A stretch of DNA of 64,000 bases, from assembly GCA_907163375.1 (NCBI GenBank), contig CAJQUW010007262.1:62001-126000 (forward strand), written 5' to 3'. Position numbers and translations under genes: made by a program. Positions 35,004 through 46,065 of the stretch are shown piece by piece. The first letter of the stretch is position 1. Each line of letters opens with the position of its first letter. Source of the stretch: Prostheceraeus crozeri. Lineage: Eukaryota > Platyhelminthes > Polycladida > Euryleptidae. Below the pieces are notes generated by a model, which was not told where the DNA came from, did no database searches, and saw only the letters and a program-made list of their open reading frames with translations.

Positions 35004-35417
35004 GGTGCAGGAAAAACCAACGTGGCTCTCCTTTGTATCATGCATGAAATTGAAAAACATATCAACAAAGATGGCGTCATCAGTAAGGACGAATTTAAAA
35101 TAATCTACATTGCTCCCATGCGTTCTCTTGTTTCCGAAATGACTGGAAACTTCACAAAGCGACTCAGCAGTTACGGTATAGTTGTCAATGAATTGACCGG
35201 AGATCATCAGTTGACAAGAGAGCAGATTGAACAATCGCAAGTTATAGTCTGCACTCCTGAGAAATGGGACGTTGTAACGAGGAAAGGAGGCGAACGGGCG
35301 TTCACACAGTTGGTGCGTTTGATGATATTCGACGAAATTCATCTTCTTCATGATGAACGAGGACCTGTGGTGGAGGCTTTAGTTGCCAGAACAATTCGAA
35401 TGATGGAAACTACACAG
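35004..35417 (+). CDS. SNRNP200: BRR2 exon 9: helicase cassette 1, motifs I-II
   Basis: It encodes [20 protein letters not shown] at the start (completing Walker A, residues 531-535), [14 protein letters not shown] (motif Ia), CTPEKWD (motif Ic) and [20 protein letters not shown]. The DEIH box is residues 640-643. All catalytic residues of the active BRR2 cassette are present. It is followed by the largest intron, 10.6 kb. Confidence 0.97.
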
Positions 35418-35850
35418 GTAATGTCTTCTCCTTTTGTCTCAGAGAAACCGTTTCAAAAATTGTTACACAAAAAGTAAGCACATTTTCAGACGTAATTATT
35501 ATGAAGATGCTTAATTTAATAAAAATTTTATCACGTGAAACCCAATTTTTAGTAGAATAATTTGTAACAGTTCCAACTTTTTGGATATGAGAAAAGTATA
35601 TTTTTTGCATAATACAGGACAGCATGCAGCATACAGGAATACATCTATGCAGGTGCTTTTCATAAAAGTAGAATAAATCTGTTTCCTGTAGCAAGATAAA
35701 ATATCCAAGCTTATGTAAATTCCCATGCTTGAAAGAGATCGAAGAGAGATCAAACATGGGATACGGCAGATCATTTGTAGTGGTTGTACAAGCTATGCCT
35801 TGCTATGAAATAACAGCATGCGGACTACAGCACCATCTTTGAACGAAAGT

Positions 35851-37256
35851 CATTCCACAGGAATAGAATATTTGATCGAGTGTTCCACAAAAATAGAATA
35901 TATGACAATTGGAAATCTGTGGGACCTGGTAGACACTTGATTCCAAGCCACTCCTCACTCAATGCAATTCGGAGATTGACCGAGCAGTTGCGGGCTAGGA
36001 AATGATTTCTTATTGCTCTGTGGGACTGACGTGGGAGGGTGGAGCACATCGAGCATGTTTTTGAAATTTTCTCGATAGTTTGAACATGCTAAATCAAATG
36101 AACGAAAATCAAACTCGGATGAAAAGTTGAGGGCATGCAAAGTAATGTCTGAGTTGTTGGACACTTCTGTGTCATTTCATCTCCTCACAGTTTGAAATTA
36201 TAATTTCTTGCCAAAGTGGTTCAATGTGCCCCATGTGTAGGGCTTATTGAACCACCCAGTGGGGGCATATTGAACCATGTTTACTCACTAACTTCTTGTT
36301 TAACTTTATTCGCCTATTTGTATCAGATCCACGGCTTCAGTTCATGAATTGTCAAAATTAAACAACAAAATTAATAGATTGAGTTTTTAATCGGCAAAAA
36401 TGATAGCATATGTTTGATATGAAAAAACAACTGCTAATTTTTGAAAGAAAAATGTTCATAGACCATGAGATTTCCTAGATTAATAGCATTATTCATGATA
36501 GAAGATCCTTGGTAAGACCATGAATGATACATGTATTGATGTACTCGTACAATATCACACCTATCATTGTGATCATCAAATCATGTCTGTAGGCATCACG
36601 CATTACATATGTAGACATATGTAAGACACGAGTAGGTTCAGACAAAAAAGCTAAGAAATTATTGAAAACCAAAGCAAGAAGCATTAATGACAATTCAATT
36701 TGTTTGACCAGCAAGGGAGGTTCCAGTGCATTCAAACCCACATCATTTTGATTGGTCACATATTTATATCAATTTTGATTGGTCACATATTTATATCAAT
36801 TTAAGAATTAATTTTTATCAATATTAATTCTTCGCCATACTGTCCTGGTGTTTTGTTCTCGAAAAGAGATGCAGCCCTCAAAAAGAAATTATTAACTGCT
36901 CAAACATTCTTAAATAGTCAGTCTGATAGTGTTGTAGACCAATTTATAGCATAATAACATGTCAAAACTTACAAATCACGTGCTTACTTAATAGAAGAAA
37001 ATATGAGCATCGAAATGGGGCACTATGAGCCGTGTTCAAAATGCTCCATCTTGAGTGGCTCAATGAGGCCAACATCGTAACTTTTCACAAACGTGCTCGT
37101 GTGCCTAGTTGATTCCATGTCTCGGAGAAAACAAGCGGTGATCAACGCCAAGGGTTCAGTCATTAGATACTAACTTTCTTGTTTTGTTCGTGAAAAGCAT
37201 GAAAATTATTCTACTTTTGTGGAACACTAGCTTGCTTGTTCTATCTTTGTGAAACG
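35851..37256. mobile_element. Phrase-ended inverted element (family 4), in BRR2 intron 9
   Basis: The left side has two spaced phrases of the type TTCCACARRAATAGAATAT (from 35851 and 35881, 30 nt apart). The right side has the same phrase inverted twice (37204-37225 and 37237-37255). The best pair, 35881-35902 against 37204-37225, agrees at about 19 of 22 positions. Ends and target duplication are not resolved. It encloses the family 3 element. Confidence 0.5.
36217..37070. mobile_element. Phrase-ended inverted element (family 3), in BRR2 intron 9
   Basis: The left end has GGGCTTATTGAACCA (36240-36254) and GGGGGCATATTGAACCA (36261-36277), plus an opposite-facing TGGTTCAATGTGCCCC (36217-36232). 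The right end has the inverted versions TGGCTCAATGAGGCC (37056-37070) and GTTCAAAATGCTCC (37034-37047), plus GGGGCACTATGAGCC (37017-37031). The two-phrase units at both ends align when one is reverse-complemented, with spacings of 22 and 23 nt. No coding sequence was recognised. Confidence 0.55.
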
Positions 37257-38033
37257 GATATATTAGTTTATCATTCATTCTTTGGGGGAATATGTAACTG
37301 TATATCTCAAAAAACAAGCTGAGAAAATAGTCTCAAGACATTCTGCTACAATAATGCACCATTGATTTTTAAAGTTATATATGTATCCAAAACTTCTGAG
37401 GGGATTAAAAACAATTTATGTAAGAAGTTTTGAAAATATTCAATTTTTGAGCAGCACCTGTAGAATATTGCTGCGTTGCAATGATCATTTTCATATTACA
37501 CATATTTTTCTATGTATGAAATTAGTTTTTGGATTAATCAGTTGTTAGGCATATTTTCAAAGTTGATGTATTAAAAACTCAATAAAAATTTAAAAAATAT
37601 ATTAATTAAATAACTGATTTTAAAAAAACTAAATGCATTACATTACTGCATTAATCTTTTACTCTCGGTGCGCTAAGATACGACTGAGATCATCAATTCT
37701 GTTACTGATTAATCAGCTGATCAATTTGCTATCAATCAAGTAACCCTTGTGTTGTCAAATATAATTTTCAATGTATGAAAAGATCTCAAATCTTTTCTAC
37801 AACTGATGCCCGTTATACAGTCTTGAACCTCTCAATACATCAACTAGTACAAAAGAAGACTCCTTATCTATGAGAAATAAAAAACATATATTATTACAAA
37901 TATGCGTTACTATTTACATTAATTACAATGGTGTACACGAATCGTTGGTGATCACTTTGACAAGTAGTCTACGCTGGGAAAACACAGTTCTGTCTTCTTC
38001 ACCCGAGGAAATGCAAGTTAGTGGAGTCAGCAT

Positions 38034-38039
38034 TTTATT
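38034..38039 (-). terminator. AATAAA poly(A) signal overlapping the VWA copy A stop codon
   Basis: The last codons read GTG GAA TAA AAT on the minus strand, so the hexamer AATAAA contains the stop TAA. The same holds in copy B. Cleavage would leave a very short 3'UTR. Confidence 0.5.
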
Positions 38040-39768
38040 CCACATCCATCTGGCTCTGCTCCTTCAAGTCTCGCATGAAGCGACTCATGAGACGCGGACG
38101 TGGACATCGCTCTGACAGGAGACCATTTCCATCTTGAGCTCGCACCACTCGGCCACTGTTCCACGCGTAGCTGTTGCATTTGAGAAGAAGGCGTCGTTGT
38201 CGCCTGGTAGAGGCTCCGTTAGATTTGGATGTGCTCTTGCTTGTGTCTGCATCTTCGTCGACTCTCGTCCATCGAATCTCCACTCTCCTTCCTCTCAACA
38301 AGGCTCGATTGATGTGCCACTTGAGCTGTTTGTTGCCTTGCATGAGACTGGAGACTGCGTTGGTGGCATTTGGACGAAGGATTCGAGAGTAGAGTACAGT
38401 GAGTGGTGTAGCAACATCGGTGGTGTCGGGTCGTACACCCAACTCCACAAGGATCCTGTGTTGAGGCTGTCGTTTGTTGACAGGAGTTTGGTGCGTATCC
38501 ATCCAAGGCCAAAAACGACGCACTTGGTCAGGAGAAAGACCGAAAGTGTGCTCACGTCTGGCAGCCAACACTTGCCATGCTGACCAACGGCCATTAATGT
38601 GCAAGGAGTCAGGGACGCATAAGTCGGCTTCAGTCTCTCTTCTCTTCCTCAGTTGTTTTGTGACAGTCTTGACTGGTCTGACTGCTTTTGCTTCAATGGT
38701 TAGGCGCCTTGAAGCTGTAGACGCTGGTGTCCTCTTCTTGACAGCAACAGTTGGTCTCTTTCTCTTCATTGGAGGATGAAGAATCCGGCGAAGTTTGTCT
38801 CGATCTCCATCATCGGTCCTTTCATCGTCATCACTTTCTGCTTCTGACGTGTCATGGACGGTCTCAGGCGATGGCTCATCCAGTCTGGACAACATCGCAT
38901 TGACATCGCTTGCAATGGGCTCACTCCGTGCACGCACCTCTTCTCCAAACGCCTCAAAGAACTCCACTCCGTGCTCCAGGTAGCAGATGGCCATCAAGAA
39001 GTCGAAGATGCTACTCATATTGTCCAATTGTAGATGTCTGCCACCTGTCATGTCGGCCAAGGCCTTCCAGAAGTGCTCATAGGATGAATTAGGATACGCT
39101 TGCACACTGTAGATGGTCAAACTCAACTCCTCCTTCAAAGCCCGTGTTTCTTTCTGCCAGTCAAGCTTTCGTTTATTTCGTTGGCTATTCAACTCGTGTG
39201 GTAAATTGTCTCCAATGATGACGAGACGCTTGCGGGTGCCTGGACGCCATGAGAAACTGGTGCGTACCTCGTGCAAGGCCAACTCATAGCACTCTTCTCC
39301 ATCTCCTCCGCTTGTATTTCTCACGCTACGTACAAATCGACATAGCTCCGTTGCATCGGACGTTAGATCCAGTTGTTGGAGAAGGTAAGGCTCGTCGCCG
39401 TAGTCACCATGTGCCAATATCCCAATACGAATGCCTGGGATATCGGCAAGCAATCGCTCCGTCAGCTCAATCACACGATCCTTGACAGTGCCGATGACAC
39501 TGGACATTGAGCCAGTCGTGTCAAAGCAGAAGACAATCTCAATCGGCTGATTAATCATGTCTGCAGGAGGTGCTGCTGACGTTGACGGTGGCGAGTGATC
39601 GGAAACAGATACAGTGGATGCTTTGCTACTTCTTCGTTTGCTGAGTTCAGGCTTCGTCATTCTCGATCGCTTTGCAGGTTGAATGTTGGAATTCCCTGAT
39701 TGCGGCGTGATATATATGCAAGGATTGACTATAATTAGTAGGCAGCGACATAATGAGTCATTCGTCAT
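38035..39768 (-). CDS. Intronless VWA-domain protein, copy A
   Basis: The ORF encodes 577 residues from the first ATG (39766-39768); a GTG-started reading would add ten. Residues about 75-265 form a von Willebrand A domain: IEIVFCFDTTGSMSSV carries the metal-site motif in the DxTxS form, followed by SGGDGEE and LVIIGDNLPH. This is the type of VWA seen in vwkA-like and orphan eukaryotic proteins. The C-terminal 300 residues are basic and unrecognised, with an acidic patch (AESDDDERTDDGDRDK) and KRKRPTVAVKKR, so nuclear localisation is plausible. It is antisense in BRR2 intron 9, has no introns, and looks more GC-rich than its surroundings. AATAAA overlaps the stop codon. Function unknown. Confidence 0.75.
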   Translation of the reverse strand: MTNDSLCRCLLIIVNPCIYITPQSGNSNIQPAKRSRMTKPELSKRRSSKASTVSVSDHSPPSTSAAPPADMINQPIEIVFCFDTTGSMSSVIGTVKDRVIELTERLLADIPGIRIGILAHGDYGDEPYLLQQLDLTSDATELCRFVRSVRNTSGGDGEECYELALHEVRTSFSWRPGTRKRLVIIGDNLPHELNSQRNKRKLDWQKETRALKEELSLTIYSVQAYPNSSYEHFWKALADMTGGRHLQLDNMSSIFDFLMAICYLEHGVEFFEAFGEEVRARSEPIASDVNAMLSRLDEPSPETVHDTSEAESDDDERTDDGDRDKLRRILHPPMKRKRPTVAVKKRTPASTASRRLTIEAKAVRPVKTVTKQLRKRRETEADLCVPDSLHINGRWSAWQVLAARREHTFGLSPDQVRRFWPWMDTHQTPVNKRQPQHRILVELGVRPDTTDVATPLTVLYSRILRPNATNAVSSLMQGNKQLKWHINRALLRGRRVEIRWTRVDEDADTSKSTSKSNGASTRRQRRLLLKCNSYAWNSGRVVRAQDGNGLLSERCPRPRLMSRFMRDLKEQSQMDVE

Positions 39769-39789
39769 GGCAACGTCGTCATCGAGATT

Positions 39790-39803
39790 TGACGTCACAC
39801 GTG
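39790..39803 (-). promoter_or_regulatory. CRE-like TGACGTCA next to E-box CACGTG upstream of VWA copy A
   Basis: TGACGTCA (39790-39797) and CACGTG (39798-39803) are contiguous 8-bp and 6-bp palindromes, starting 22 bp upstream of the ATG. The same pair occurs at 45167-45180 in copy B. This is sequence identity to known bZIP/bHLH sites; function is inferred. Confidence 0.45.
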
Positions 39804-40030
39804 AACATCAGAACTATTCAAGTGAAACAAGTTTTCTTCTTTTTCTCTCTCTCTCTCTCTTCTCTCGTCCGATTGTGATAGACCACTTGCAGATTGAAAT
39901 GCGGTTCAGTTTGATGATGATAACCTAATTGCAAGCTAACTATTTGGCTGAGCTGAGTGATATGGATGATCTGCTAGTTTTTCATGATATGACGAAGCAT
40001 AATCACTTCTCCTAATCCAGGGATGTCTTT

Positions 40031-42929
40031 GGACCAAACACACAAGAGTTCTGGTAATTTGAAGCTGAATTCGTCTTACCTTTCAGCAAAATCAGCATTT
40101 TGAACAACTTGAGAAAGTTCTACATCTTTTAGTCGGAAGTAAATTGTCTTTCAATTTCAAAATTGTTGAAATGATAAATAAAGTTCCGGCGTATTCTTAG
40201 CAGTTTTTGTATAATAAGTCAGCAGACCTGCAGACACTCAGGTGCTATTCATTTTCATCACGGGAGGTTAAGGTGAAAGCATAATATGAGCAACCTTTTA
40301 AATTGTTTGGCCCATTTCACTGCATTTGATGTTAGCTGTTTTATAGGACTTCCTAAAGTAAGATAACTAATTAAGAAATTGGGCATGGGTGTGTTTGAAA
40401 TAATTGAAGCATCGGACAACCGTTCTAAATTTAAAGTAAATTGCAATGTTTTGTTTACAATGCCAGTAATAAAACAGCTAAAACTTTATTGCTAGAACAG
40501 CATATATATGTGCTATATTAATTCATTAACATACATTTGCAAATTCCCAAGCAAGAAGCAAGTCATGAAGCGGTTAAAAAATCGGGTTCAACATGCCGAT
40601 TAATATCAAAAATATACTTAGAGACAGGTTAATCCATTATGACAGAAAAATCACCATAAGCGAACCCAAAAACAGCACATACAGTATCTACTCTAAAAAT
40701 AGATGAGGATGACATTAAAATCATTGATAAGCAAAATAATCCTGCTCAGTTAGGATGGCTTAAGCACGCTGTATTGTGAAGATCAGGTCAAACATGAAAA
40801 TGTGTCTAGAGTAACTGAGTTATCATCTTCTAAACCATTCTCGAATTCCTATTGTCATCCCTTGGCGCTGTCATCAGACAAAGCGCGTCGGAAACCTTGA
40901 AAATTATTTTAACACAAGTGGAAGTGATTTTTATCACATTTTTTCACTGAATATCAAACATGAGATGAAGAACTTCCCGTACTGGCACACCTAGAAATTA
41001 TGTTAATTAATTGAAATAAAACCACATCTTTTTAATCAAATTTAGACGATTTACTTATTCCTAATTTTAATCGCCTTCAAAAGATAAATATAGGGATGAA
41101 ATACGTAAATTAACACGCATCCCGACGTTTCGAGGTGGATACTGTTTTTCTAGGGATGATCGGGCACAAGCAATTTCAGCTTATATGCGATAGAGCTCGT
41201 GTTTTTGACTAATGCTAGAATTATAATTTCTGATCAATTCAGATAGAGATTTCCTGGTCTTTAATGCATTATGTGTAACACCAATAATGTCAGGATCGAA
41301 GTTAATGTCAGGTTGATTGATATCGGTTTGCAGTATTTGAATGTGTTAAGAAGGCACACTCTCTTGTCATTATTCCTATTGCAGCTTCGATGTTCCATGA
41401 AGCTGATCTTCAAATAAAAAAATAGAATCACTTCATTTATAAATGAGCACTAAGCATTACGATGAATAAACTATTCGAGGGCCATTCATTCATTGAATGC
41501 AGAATGGAAAGAAATGAGCATGGTCGCTTTTAGGAGTATAAGCTACAAGAAATCGTGACTTGGATGCGAAATTCATGCATGGGTTAAAATCGCAAGCATC
41601 TGTGTTGCCAATGCACTGCGAGCAGGCTACCCGGATAAGGACTTATTTTTCCAGAAGACATACTGCTCGACACAAAAGTGCATATGCAAAAACATATGAA
41701 ATTATATGAAAATGTATGAAATTAGACCACACAAGTACCGGAACTTTGGATTCTAGTGACTTTCAAAAAAATTCAGATTATGACGATATAATCATTTCGA
41801 GGAAGTTTTTGTTAGCAAATCTTGATTTTAAAATGTTCTTTTTGGTAAGCAATTTATAGCTTCTTTTTTTGATAATTTTTTAAAGCAATTTTTTGATAAT
41901 TAGTTGGAAATGAACTCTAGTGTCATGCTCGGACAGAAACTTTCATTATAAGTCTTGCCTTATTGTCGGAGACACACAGTACATAGCTGTATGTGCCTTG
42001 CTTTTTTGGTCAAGCATGGGTAAATGATGTAAAACATTGGTTTTATTTAAATTTCAGTGCTGTATGTAGCGATAAAATAAGTCATAAAACAGATAGTTTG
42101 GATTGAATCAAGGCGCATATGAAGTTCTGATAACAGATCGGATTCCCTTTAATCCATAGAGTATTTCAAATTGGGAGAACTTGTGATTGTTGATTTCATT
42201 TCTTCTTGGGATTGACAACATTGTTCAGTTTCAATTATAGATAAGAGTGGTAAGGTAATTTATGCGGCACTCGTCTACTGTCAGGTAAAATCGTTTTTAG
42301 ACTGTAATATGTGAAGTGCTGATATATTGGTGTGATGGTAAATTGCTCATGTGCAGGTTTAGCAGCTGCATGAATTGAAGCTATTTTTCTAAAACTGTTA
42401 TCTGCAAAACTAATTCACAATCGTCAAAAGTTTCACATTTCTGAGGCAGCATAATGCAATCTTAGGAGAAGCAAATGATCTGACAGAATCATTCAACATT
42501 TTGATAGAAACTAGCACGGCGGCAAAAGTGCGCTAAATCATGGTTAAGATGACTTTGTTAGCATCCACAGAGTGGAGATTTAATTTAGTAATTCCCATCG
42601 ATAAAATTTTGCCATTGTATGAAAAATATTTTATGTGCTTAAATGCTTGTCATACCATCAAGAACACTAAATCTACCCTCGACGTAGATGTTGAAGGGTC
42701 GCGTTTCGATGATCTCCATTGATTTGAAAATTTTCACTTCTGGTAGTTCGGTGAACAGGGGTGAGGTTCCAATTTTGATAAAGATGGCCTTGAAAAATCA
42801 ATTCCTCATGCAGAACGCATCTATGTGACGGGACTTTTCCCAATTTGTGATATTAATGCTCGCATGAGAGTTCCTACTTCATTTTAATATCGTTGCTGAA
42901 TTCAAGATATACAACTATAGCATATTACT
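40031..42929. other. Spacer between the two VWA blocks
   Basis: AT-rich with no conserved ORF. At 41124-41140, CCCGACGTTTCGAGG (minus strand CGAAACGTCGGG) resembles the short motif near the ends of some Penelope-like elements. Nothing else supports an element. Confidence 0.4.
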
Positions 42930-43413
42930 GATTTGCTGCAATCATTTTTATGTTGCACATTTTTCTCAGTATGAAATTATTTTTGGGATTAATCAGTTGT
43001 TAGGTATATTTTCAGAGTAGGTGTGTACATTAATCCTTTACTTTCGGTGCGCTAAGATACGACTGAGATCATCAATTTTGTTACTGATTAATCAGCTGAT
43101 CAATTTGCTATCAATCAAGTAACCCTTGTGTTGTCTAATATAATATTCAATGTATGAAAAGATCTCAAATCTTTTCTACAACTGATGCCCGTTATACAGT
43201 CTTGAACCTCTCAATACATCAACTAGTACAAAAGAAGACTCCTTATCTATAAGAAATAAAAAACATATATTATTACAAATATGCGTTACTATTTACATTA
43301 ATTACAATGGTGTACACGAATCGTTGGTGATCACTTTGACAAGTAGTCTATGCTGAGAAAACACAGTTCTGTCTTCTTCACCCGAGGAAATGCAAGTTAG
43401 TGGAGTCAGCATT

Positions 43414-45145
43414 TTATTCCACATCCATCTGGCTCTGCTCCTTCAAGTCTCGTATGAAGCGGCTCATGAGACGCGGACGTGGACATCGCTCTGACAGGAG
43501 ACCATTTCCATCTTGAGCTCGCACCACTCGGCCACTGTTCCACGCGTAGCTGTTGCATTTGAGAAGAAGGCGTCGTTGTCGCCTGGTAGAGGCTCCGTTA
43601 GATTTGGATGTGCTCTTGCTTGTGTCTGCATCTTCGTCGACTCTCGTCCATCGAATCTCCACTCTCCTTCCTCTCAACAAGGCTCGATTGATGTGCCACT
43701 TGAGCTGTTTGTTGCCTTGCATGAGACTGGAGACTGCGTTGGTGGCATTTGGACGAAGGATTCGAGAGTAGAGTACAGTGAGTGGTGTAGCAACATCGGT
43801 GGTGTCGGGTCGTACACCCAACTCCACAAGGATCCTGTGTTGAGGCTGTCGTTTGTTGACAGGGAGTTTGGTGCGTATCCATCCAAGGCCAAAACGACGC
43901 ACTTGGTCAGGAGAAAGACCGAAAGTGTGCTCACGTCTGGCAGCCAACACTTGCCATGCTGACCAACGGCCATTAATGTGCAAGGAGTCAGGGACGCATA
44001 AGTCGGCTTCAGTCTCTCTTCTCTTCCTCAGTTGTTTTGTGACAGTCTTGACTGTCTGACTGCTTTTGCTTCAATGGTTAGGCGCCTTGAAGCTGTAGAC
44101 GCTGGTGTCCTCTTCTTGACAGCAACAGTTGGTCTCTTTCTCTTCATTGAGGATGAAGAATCCGGCGAAGTTTGTCTCGATCTCCATCATCGGTCCTTTC
44201 ATCGTCATCACTTTCTGCTTCTGACGTGTCATGGACGGTCTCAGGCGATGGCTCATCCAGTCTGGACAACATCGCATTGACATCGCTTGCAATGGGCTCA
44301 CTCCGTGCACGCACCTCTTCTCCAAACGCCTCAAAGAACTCCACTCCGTGCTCCAGGTAGCAGATGGCCATCAAGAAGTCGAAGATGCTACTCATATTGT
44401 CCAATTGTAGATGTCTGCCACCTGTCATGTCGGCCAAGGCCTTCCAGAAGTGCTCATAGGATGAATTAGGATACGCTTGCACACTGTAGATGGTCAAACT
44501 CAACTCCTCCTTCAAAGCCCGTGTTTCTTTGCGCCAGTCAAGCTTTCGTTTATTTCGTTGGCTATTCAACTTGTGTGGTAAATTGTCTCCAATGATGACG
44601 AGACGCTTGCGGGTGCCTGGACGCCATGAGAAACTGGTGCGTACCTCGTGCAAGGCCAACTCATAGCACTCTTCTCCATCTCCTCCGCTTGTATTTCTCA
44701 CGCTACGTACAAATCGACATAGCTCCGTTGCATCGGACGTTAGATCCAGTTGTTGGAGAAGGTAAGGCTCGTCGCCGTAGTCACCATGTGCCAATATCCC
44801 AATACGAATGCCTGGGATATCGGCAAGCAATCGCTCCGTCAGCTCAATCACACGATCCTTGACAGTGCCGATGACACTGGACATTGAGCCAGTCGTGTCA
44901 AAGCAGAAGACAATCTCAATCGGCTGATTGATCATGTCTGCAGGAGGTGCTGCTGACGTTGACGGTGGCGAGTGATCAGAAACAGATACAGTGGATGCTT
45001 TGCTACTTCTTCGTTTGCTGAGTTCAGGCTTCGTCATTCTCGATCGCTTTGCAGGTTGAATGTTGGAATTCCCTGATTGCGGCGTGATATATATGCAAGG
45101 ATTGACTATAATTAGTAGGCAACGACATAATGAGTCATTCGTCAT
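43414..45145 (-). pseudogene. Intronless VWA-domain protein, copy B, frame interrupted
   Basis: The start (ATG 45143-45145), promoter palindromes, VWA domain and C-terminus are as in copy A, but the frame breaks. The N-terminal part is open down to 44144 and the C-terminal part is open from about 43983 to 43414. Between them, two single-base losses relative to copy A lie near 44045-44055 and 44147-44152, each in a short G run. Amino-acid differences elsewhere are few (E to K, Q to R, M to I). Because all length differences between the copies fall in mononucleotide runs, sequencing error is a live alternative to true decay. Confidence 0.75.
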
Positions 45146-45166
45146 GGCAACGTCGTCATCGAGATT

Positions 45167-45180
45167 TGACGTCACACGTG
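45167..45180 (-). promoter_or_regulatory. CRE-like plus E-box pair upstream of VWA copy B
   Basis: TGACGTCA (45167-45174) and CACGTG (45175-45180), identical to copy A in sequence and distance from the ATG. Confidence 0.45.
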
Positions 45181-45470
45181 AACATCAGATCTATTCAAGT
45201 GAAACAAGTTATCTTCTCTCTCACACACGCAAACTCACTCTCACTCACTATTTTCTCATCTCTTTTCTTCTCGATATGTATTTATTTGTTAATTTTTTCA
45301 ACTTCAGTTTTCTGATCTTGATAAATCAATTGAAGATTACAATCTAGCTCACTTGACGGTGATGAAATGATGTGAACTATTTAATTTGGTGAAGCCGAAT
45401 GATTTGGATGATGAGCTAGTTTGTTCATGATTTGACTAAGTTTACTCTTCCCCAAACACAGGGAGTCCTG

Positions 45471-46065
45471 TAGTCAGAACAGTGGGATTGTCATTGATAA
45501 CATGTACTTACGATATTATTAGCCTGAATATCTGACGTGCATAAACAAAATGCTTGAATGTTGTCGTTCTTTACTTCTAACTAAATCGATGCTTTCGATT
45601 TATTGAAAACGTTGATTTCAGACGAATTCAACGAAAATACTGAGCCGGTTGTTCTTCCACTTTCTTCTGATTAATCGGCGATCGGCCGAATAGCAGAATC
45701 ACTAATCGGCACACTCAGGGTTTCAAGAAACATCTTTCACTGTTTTTCCAACAAATGATTCTAAGCGGCCACTGGATTCTACGTGGCAGTGGTTAATGCT
45801 TGTTTTGGCGATTTTTTTTTGGTTTAGAGGGTGAGCCCGTAAGTTTATTGGATGCCCGCAGGAAAGGTATCCGTACTATAAGGTCATAGCGTTCCAGATA
45901 AAAGTCTGACTTTCAGCTCCCTCCAAGGCTCTGGGGCTATGGGGTATTGTCCAGTCCAGACTTAGAGTTCTTGCAAGTGACTCGAAAATTCCAAATATGA
46001 ATTGCGAAGAACAGCGTTCGCAGTTTCATGATAGTGTTAGCGGAAAGGATAATTCTATTTTTCAG
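45471..46065 (+). other. BRR2 intron 9, 3' end, nothing else recognised
   Basis: Unremarkable sequence leading to the TTTTTCAG acceptor of exon 10. Confidence 0.5.

Larger units (their letters stand above)
37465..40030 (-). repeat. Duplicated block A carrying the VWA gene
   Basis: It is homologous to 42930-45470 in direct orientation, offset about 5.4 kb. Identity is very high through the ORF (about 8 substitutions and several single-base indels in 1.77 kb), about 97-98% in the 375 bp beside its 3' end, and clearly lower with indels further out on both sides. Block A has about 100 bp near 37575-37655 that block B lacks. A (TC)n microsatellite sits at 39841-39862. Confidence 0.85.
42930..45470 (-). 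repeat. Duplicated block B carrying the VWA gene
   Basis: Partner of 37465-40030, same orientation. The right-hand (upstream) flank after about 45215 is replaced by an unrelated CT/CA-rich and T-rich stretch before weak homology returns near 45380-45470. Confidence 0.85.

Noticed and set aside
38035-39798. Starting the VWA copy A protein at the upstream GTG (39798)
   Set aside because: A GTG start is not expected in an animal gene. The first ATG ten codons later leaves the CRE/E-box pair outside the coding region in both copies.
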